64,000 bases of DNA, taken from NCBI RefSeq assembly GCF_000761245.1, contig NZ_AWOR01000001.1, forward strand, positions 1-64,000, written 5' to 3'. Made by a program: the position numbers and the translations under genes. Of the stretch, positions 62,801 through 64,000 are shown piece after piece. The stretch's first letter is position 1, and each line of letters opens with the position of its first letter. The DNA is from Comamonas testosteroni. GTDB taxonomy: Bacteria > Pseudomonadota > Gammaproteobacteria > Burkholderiales > Burkholderiaceae_C. The notes under the pieces were generated by a model. That model was not told where the DNA came from, did not search any database, and saw nothing but the letters and a program-made list of their open reading frames with translations.

Positions 62801-63913
62801 TCCACGCTGCACGGCATCTACGCCACGGTCTACTCCTCCACCTGGTACCGGCTGCTGGGTGCCAAGGTCGGCAAGCAGACCGAGCTGTCCACGGCGCTGG
62901 GCGTGGTGCCCGATATGCTGACGCTGGGTGACGAATGCTTTGTGGCCGATGCAGTGATGCTGGGCGACGAGCTCATCGACGGCGGCTGGATGACGGTCAA
63001 GCCCACGGTGGTGTCGCGCCGCAGCTTCATCGGCAACGGCGCCTATGTGCCCGATGGCTCGACCATCCCCGAGAATGTGCTCATAGGCGTGATGACGGCC
63101 GTGCCGCGCAATGCGGACATGAAAAGTGGCGACACCTGGCTGGGAGCACCCGCGATCAATTTGCCGGCGCGCGAGCTCGCACAGGGCTATCCCGAGCACC
63201 TGACGTTTGCGCCCTCTCCTTGGCGGCGACTCGCGCGCGGATTGGTGGAGGCCGTTCGCATTGCCGTTCCACATGCTCTGGTGATTGCCGTCGGCTATGC
63301 CATTGTGCTGGATGCGATGCCTCTGGCTTCTGAAGAGCGCTGGGGGGCCGTGGTGCTGGATCTGGCCATTTCGGGAGTGGTCTTCGGGATCGTGGCGTTC
63401 TTTCTGGTGGCGCTGTTCAAATGGCTGGCGATCAGGCGCTACGGCAAGACGGCGGTTCCCATGTGGACACCTTTTGTCTGGCTCTCCGAGGCCGCGACCA
63501 ATATGTATGAGGGCATGGCCGTGCCCAATTTCCTGCGTTACCTGCGTGGCACGCCCTGGCTGCCACTGGCCATGAACCTGATGGGCAGCAAGATTGCGGC
63601 CAGCGTCTATCTGGATACCACCGACATCACCGAGCATGACTGCGTGACGATCGGCGCTCACAGCGAGCTCAACGCGCTGTGCTGCCCGCAGACTCATCTG
63701 TTCGAGGACCGGGTGATGAAGATAGACCATGTGTCCATAGGCAGCCGCGTGACCATGGGCGCGCGCTGCACTGTGCTCTACAGTGCCAGCGTAGGCGACG
63801 ACGTACAGCTCGGGCCGCTGACCCTGGTGATGAAGGGCGAGACCCTGCCCGCGCGCACGCGCTGGGAGGGCGCGCCGGCCGCACCGGCCCGGCGCCACAC
63901 CGGGATGGCCTGA
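59807..63913 (+). CDS. Pls/PosA-family non-ribosomal peptide synthetase (A-T-membrane type)
   Basis: 1368 residues. An adenylation domain (about 25-520: VIYTSGSTGKPKGIAIT, FNTYGPTEATV, YRTGDLARIDEHG, KIRGFRVELGEIEAML, SGKIDRKALK) is followed by a carrier domain with the phosphopantetheine serine Ser580 in DLGGHSLFAARL. The remaining 750 residues alternate membrane helices (about 650-715, 885-910, 930-960, 1150-1205) with three left-handed beta-helix/hexapeptide-like segments (LGAKVGLETNLGSM, LLGAKVGKQTELST, LMGSKIAASVYLD starts). This is the plan of epsilon-poly-lysine synthetase relatives, in which the tail links amino acids into a short homopolymer. The product is not predictable here. The stop overlaps the ATG of the next gene by one base. 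Confidence 0.88.
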   Translation: MSDTVVLRGPERPDLLRHEVLADIFEATAAAHPEQIALMEGQGEQLRQCSYAELDADASRAAHRLIEAGIRPGDMVGLWLPRGMELLTLQLAIAKTGAAWLPFDAETPTERIATCLGDANAKALLIAQRQTHLVKAQAGISAQVFSDAALLAPLPPGTALRRRDGAEPSDPAYVIYTSGSTGKPKGIAITQGSICHFLRSENARLGVHRGDKVYQGFSVAFDMSFEEIWISYLVGATLWLAPREIAGDPEALPRALMEQQVTVLHAVPTLLALFAQDVPNLRLINLGGEMCPESLVARWANREDGGPRQMFNTYGPTEATVSASLAELRAGAPVTIGTPLPNYGLVVVRVIEADSFAAGTAPALVGLPQGEVGELCITGPGVAAGYLGRPELTAEKFLANPWAQGPHDTRLYRTGDLARIDEHGQIHCLGRADDQVKIRGFRVELGEIEAMLAQQPGVGTTAVLLRQDEGMDQLIAFYVPTEVAAPPAHSALRAALAERLPPYMVPARFEALAEMPRLTSGKIDRKALKVQQLSSAMDACGSDLPETPAEEVLFAALAQLFPGQPIRRGLDFFSDLGGHSLFAARLTSLLRADARFARATVSTIYQQRHIGLIADALQAAQLGDDEAAAGVAQRPFRIHSAWRRWRCGAAQAVAIPLLVLIKMAQWLAPFFTYHFFTGEESDSVWFAVAMSVLAFAIATLAEFAIAWAGKWLVAGRLKPGRYPLWGWTYFRWWFADRLVEAVPIAMITGSSLHPLWLRALGAKVGLETNLGSMTVRVPDLLVIGDGVSVGNAVSLENARVEGGELVLGRIAIGNEVCIGSYVVVEGNTRLEDWAHLEGQSALADGMVQPARSIWAGSPARAVGEFDPASLPPRQSVGRLRQALEMLVFLAGGLLVATLFFMPVFPTFMLIDVLDVEAISVRPLLEQGVVDAGGAFVLRLLKFFVLALPSSLVLVACTVLAAALVRYLFLPRTRAGTWSVHSGRYLGKWLVNQIQEASLSTLHGIYATVYSSTWYRLLGAKVGKQTELSTALGVVPDMLTLGDECFVADAVMLGDELIDGGWMTVKPTVVSRRSFIGNGAYVPDGSTIPENVLIGVMTAVPRNADMKSGDTWLGAPAINLPARELAQGYPEHLTFAPSPWRRLARGLVEAVRIAVPHALVIAVGYAIVLDAMPLASEERWGAVVLDLAISGVVFGIVAFFLVALFKWLAIRRYGKTAVPMWTPFVWLSEAATNMYEGMAVPNFLRYLRGTPWLPLAMNLMGSKIAASVYLDTTDITEHDCVTIGAHSELNALCCPQTHLFEDRVMKIDHVSIGSRVTMGARCTVLYSASVGDDVQLGPLTLVMKGETLPARTRWEGAPAAPARRHTGMA

Positions 63914-64000
63914 TGCAGATCCGGCCCTGCCTCTTTGCCGGCGAGCGGCAGGCCGGTGCGCCGCAGTTGCGGCTGGTGCAGGGTCTGGATGCCACAGACC
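63913..64000 (+). CDS. Start of a downstream gene, cut by the window edge
   Basis: The ATG at 63913 overlaps the TGA of the peptide synthetase (ATGATG context). Twenty-nine codons (MQIRPCLFAGERQAGAPQL...) are visible, without a recognisable motif. Coupling to the synthetase implies a joint role; a phosphopantetheinyl transferase or an export/hydrolase partner would be reasonable candidates, but nothing seen proves either. Confidence 0.6.
   Translation, partial: MQIRPCLFAGERQAGAPQLRLVQGLDATD

Overview
The window looks like a chromosomal segment of a high-GC beta-proteobacterium of the family Comamonadaceae, most likely Comamonas or a close relative. Three things point there: the gene content (Bug-type solute-binding proteins, a DUF485/ActP symporter pair, a double-length UvrA, aceK), densely packed genes started by GGAG(A)CAA ribosome sites, and two families of dispersed intergenic repeats that I recall from Comamonadaceae genomes. 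I see no insertion sequence, phage, tRNA, rRNA or CRISPR array. Family names come from reading the proteins, not from a search.

1.1-31.8 kb is a catabolic region centred on leucine/isovalerate breakdown. It holds a MerR regulator (LiuR-like) with two palindromic operators, isovaleryl-CoA dehydrogenase (liuA), both methylcrotonyl-CoA carboxylase subunits (liuB, liuD), methylglutaconyl-CoA hydratase (liuC), HMG-CoA lyase (liuE), a thiolase, a second acyl-CoA dehydrogenase, an acyl-CoA ligase, a thioesterase and an MBL hydrolase. Together they can carry isovaleryl-CoA to acetyl-CoA and acetoacetate. A beta-carbonic anhydrase and AceK (isocitrate dehydrogenase kinase/phosphatase, which opens the glyoxylate shunt) fit a cell growing on acetyl-CoA. 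The pathway is interrupted by other genes: a DUF695-like/flavin-binding pair, SDR, DUF421, YchJ, a hybrid histidine kinase facing a LuxR-type regulator, a repeat-built lipoprotein, a HAD phosphatase, an AraC/DUF4336 pair, an antiporter and DUF4126.

31.8-41.3 kb holds small conserved genes (DUF2799 lipoprotein, YbaK-like deacylase, DUF1289, HCCA isomerase-like, SDR) and then an IclR-controlled cassette: Bug binding protein, RraA/HMG-aldolase-like protein and D-2-hydroxyacid dehydrogenase. A decayed second Bug gene, an Old Yellow Enzyme and a LysR gene divergent from a truncated gene stub follow. 41.4-47.0 kb carries transport: ActP/DUF485 symporter, an MHS-family transporter, a porin and a tiny membrane protein.

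47.2-53.9 kb is a 1978-residue tandem UvrA with four ATPase modules, followed by an unusual protein whose C-terminus looks like the ribosomal L7/L12 C-terminal domain. 54-59.5 kb holds a second, differently ordered copy of the hydroxyacid cassette (LysR, D-2-hydroxyacid dehydrogenase, RraA-like, Bug, plus an FMN alpha-hydroxyacid oxidase) beside a decayed TRAP transporter gene. 59.8-63.9 kb encodes a Pls/PosA-type single-module peptide synthetase, and a further gene starts at the right edge.
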